From NCBI GenBank assembly GCA_046294625.1, contig JBKBKN010000019.1:4262-68261 (forward strand): a stretch of 64,000 bases of DNA. Reading direction: 5' to 3'. Positions within the stretch are counted from its first letter, which is position 1, and each line of letters begins with the position of its first letter. Of this stretch, positions 63,725 to 64,000 are shown in pieces. The DNA is from JBKBKN01 sp046294625 (lineage in GTDB: Bacteria; Bacteroidota; Bacteroidia; M30B66). Position numbers and translations under genes: made by a program. Under the pieces are notes generated by a model. The model searched no databases, had not been told where the DNA came from, and worked only from the letters and a program-made list of their open reading frames with translations.

Positions 63725-63732
63725 TACCTTTG
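63725..63732 (+). promoter_or_regulatory. -7 promoter element of the large secreted protein gene at the window end
   Basis: TACCTTTG is an exact TAnnTTTG match 56 bases before the ATG at 63789. The rest of the 204-base gap after hflX shows no gene or hairpin I can support. Confidence 0.5.
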
Positions 63733-63788
63733 TAAGTGAGTGGAAATTAACATAGTATTGTAAAGTTTATAGCCTGCGGATTTAATCT

Positions 63789-64000
63789 ATGCAAAAGAAA
63801 AACCATCATTCAAGAGTCATATCTAAATCAGAATCAGGATTCCTGATTTTATGCTTATTTTTATTTCTCCCTTACAGGTTTTATGCGCAAGTTCCTACAA
63901 CCAGCGATTGCCTTGGTGCTTTCACGGTTTGCAATCTCACTTATGAGCAGTCGCTTTCATTTTCCGGCACAGGGAATTATCCGAATGAGATCAATAATGC
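63789..64000 (+). CDS. N-terminus of a secreted, probably large T9SS-type protein (partial)
   Basis: Seventy codons are visible. A basic start (MQKKNHHSRVISKSESG) leads to a signal peptide core (FLILCLFLFLPYRFYAQ), then VPTTSDCLGAFTVC and LSFSGTGNYPNEINN. The block DCLGA..VC...SGTGNYPNEIN is typical of the first domain of very large Bacteroidota surface proteins that end in a gliding-motility-type (CHU_C, T9SS type B) domain. The end of this gene is outside the window, so the sorting domain and size are inferred. The long basic N-region fits such exported giants. Confidence 0.75.
   Translation, partial: MQKKNHHSRVISKSESGFLILCLFLFLPYRFYAQVPTTSDCLGAFTVCNLTYEQSLSFSGTGNYPNEINN

Noticed and set aside
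1..64000. CRISPR array, prophage, insertion sequence, toxin-antitoxin or defence cluster
   Set aside because: I looked for evenly spaced direct repeats, integrase or transposase motifs, restriction or abortive-infection proteins and small paired genes, and found none.

Overview
The window is about 64 kb of chromosome from a Bacteroidota bacterium, probably a draft or metagenome assembly because it contains one run of 95 Ns. Evidence for the phylum: two secreted S8 proteases with Por-type (T9SS) C-terminal sorting regions, a GldA-like gliding-motility ATPase, the DUF3078, DUF5606 and DUF4783 families, no consistent Shine-Dalgarno sequences, and a TAnnTTTG promoter element in front of about twenty transcription units. 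Most of the window is core metabolism and envelope genes. I see no prophage, insertion sequence, CRISPR array, toxin-antitoxin pair or recognisable defence island.

Layout. 0-6 kb (minus strand): start of a secreted protein, metK, gldA, then an LPS-core operon (GT2, GT9, unknown protein, gmhA) behind an XRE regulator. 6.2-8.4 kb: a TPR/SpoIIE-phosphatase gene broken by four in-frame stops and a frameshift. 8.4-19.9 kb (minus): DUF3078 protein, mscL, M3 peptidase, DUF5606 protein, T9SS subtilase, small conserved protein, a histidine kinase/response regulator pair, glutathione peroxidase, rlmD. 20-36 kb (plus): second T9SS subtilase, accC, S4 RNA-binding protein, rhomboid, gmhB, class IV aminotransferase, DUF4783 protein, nadC, YihY, M1 peptidase, dnaX, lpdA. 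36-43.5 kb: glycan region (two methyltransferases, GT25, YfhO, asparagine synthase-like). 43.5-52 kb: dacB, aroC, psd, Cys-rich secreted protein, bioB, sixA-like, ppk1, DUF922 protein. 52-57.3 kb: an unlisted 48-residue membrane protein, a sodium:solute symporter, then (minus) two outer-membrane proteins around waaA, a small membrane protein and a small lipoprotein up to the N gap. 57.5-64 kb: M1 aminopeptidase, CHAD protein, tRNA-Leu(TAG), trigger factor, hflX and the start of a large secreted protein.

How the genes connect. gmhA, gmhB, the GT9 heptosyltransferase, the GT2 enzyme and waaA point to a heptose/Kdo LPS core assembled from several loci. Envelope work also includes dacB, psd, mscL and outer-membrane proteins. 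The sixA-like/ppk1 pair and the CHAD protein are a possible polyphosphate link.

No complete undescribed system stands out. The signals most worth following are a probable programmed frameshift or slippage site in dnaX, a small membrane protein coupled to the symporter, an 11-bp stem enclosing the tRNA-Leu precursor, promoters placed so close to start codons that the mRNAs would be almost leaderless, and a terminator-like hairpin touching the start codon of the LPS operon.
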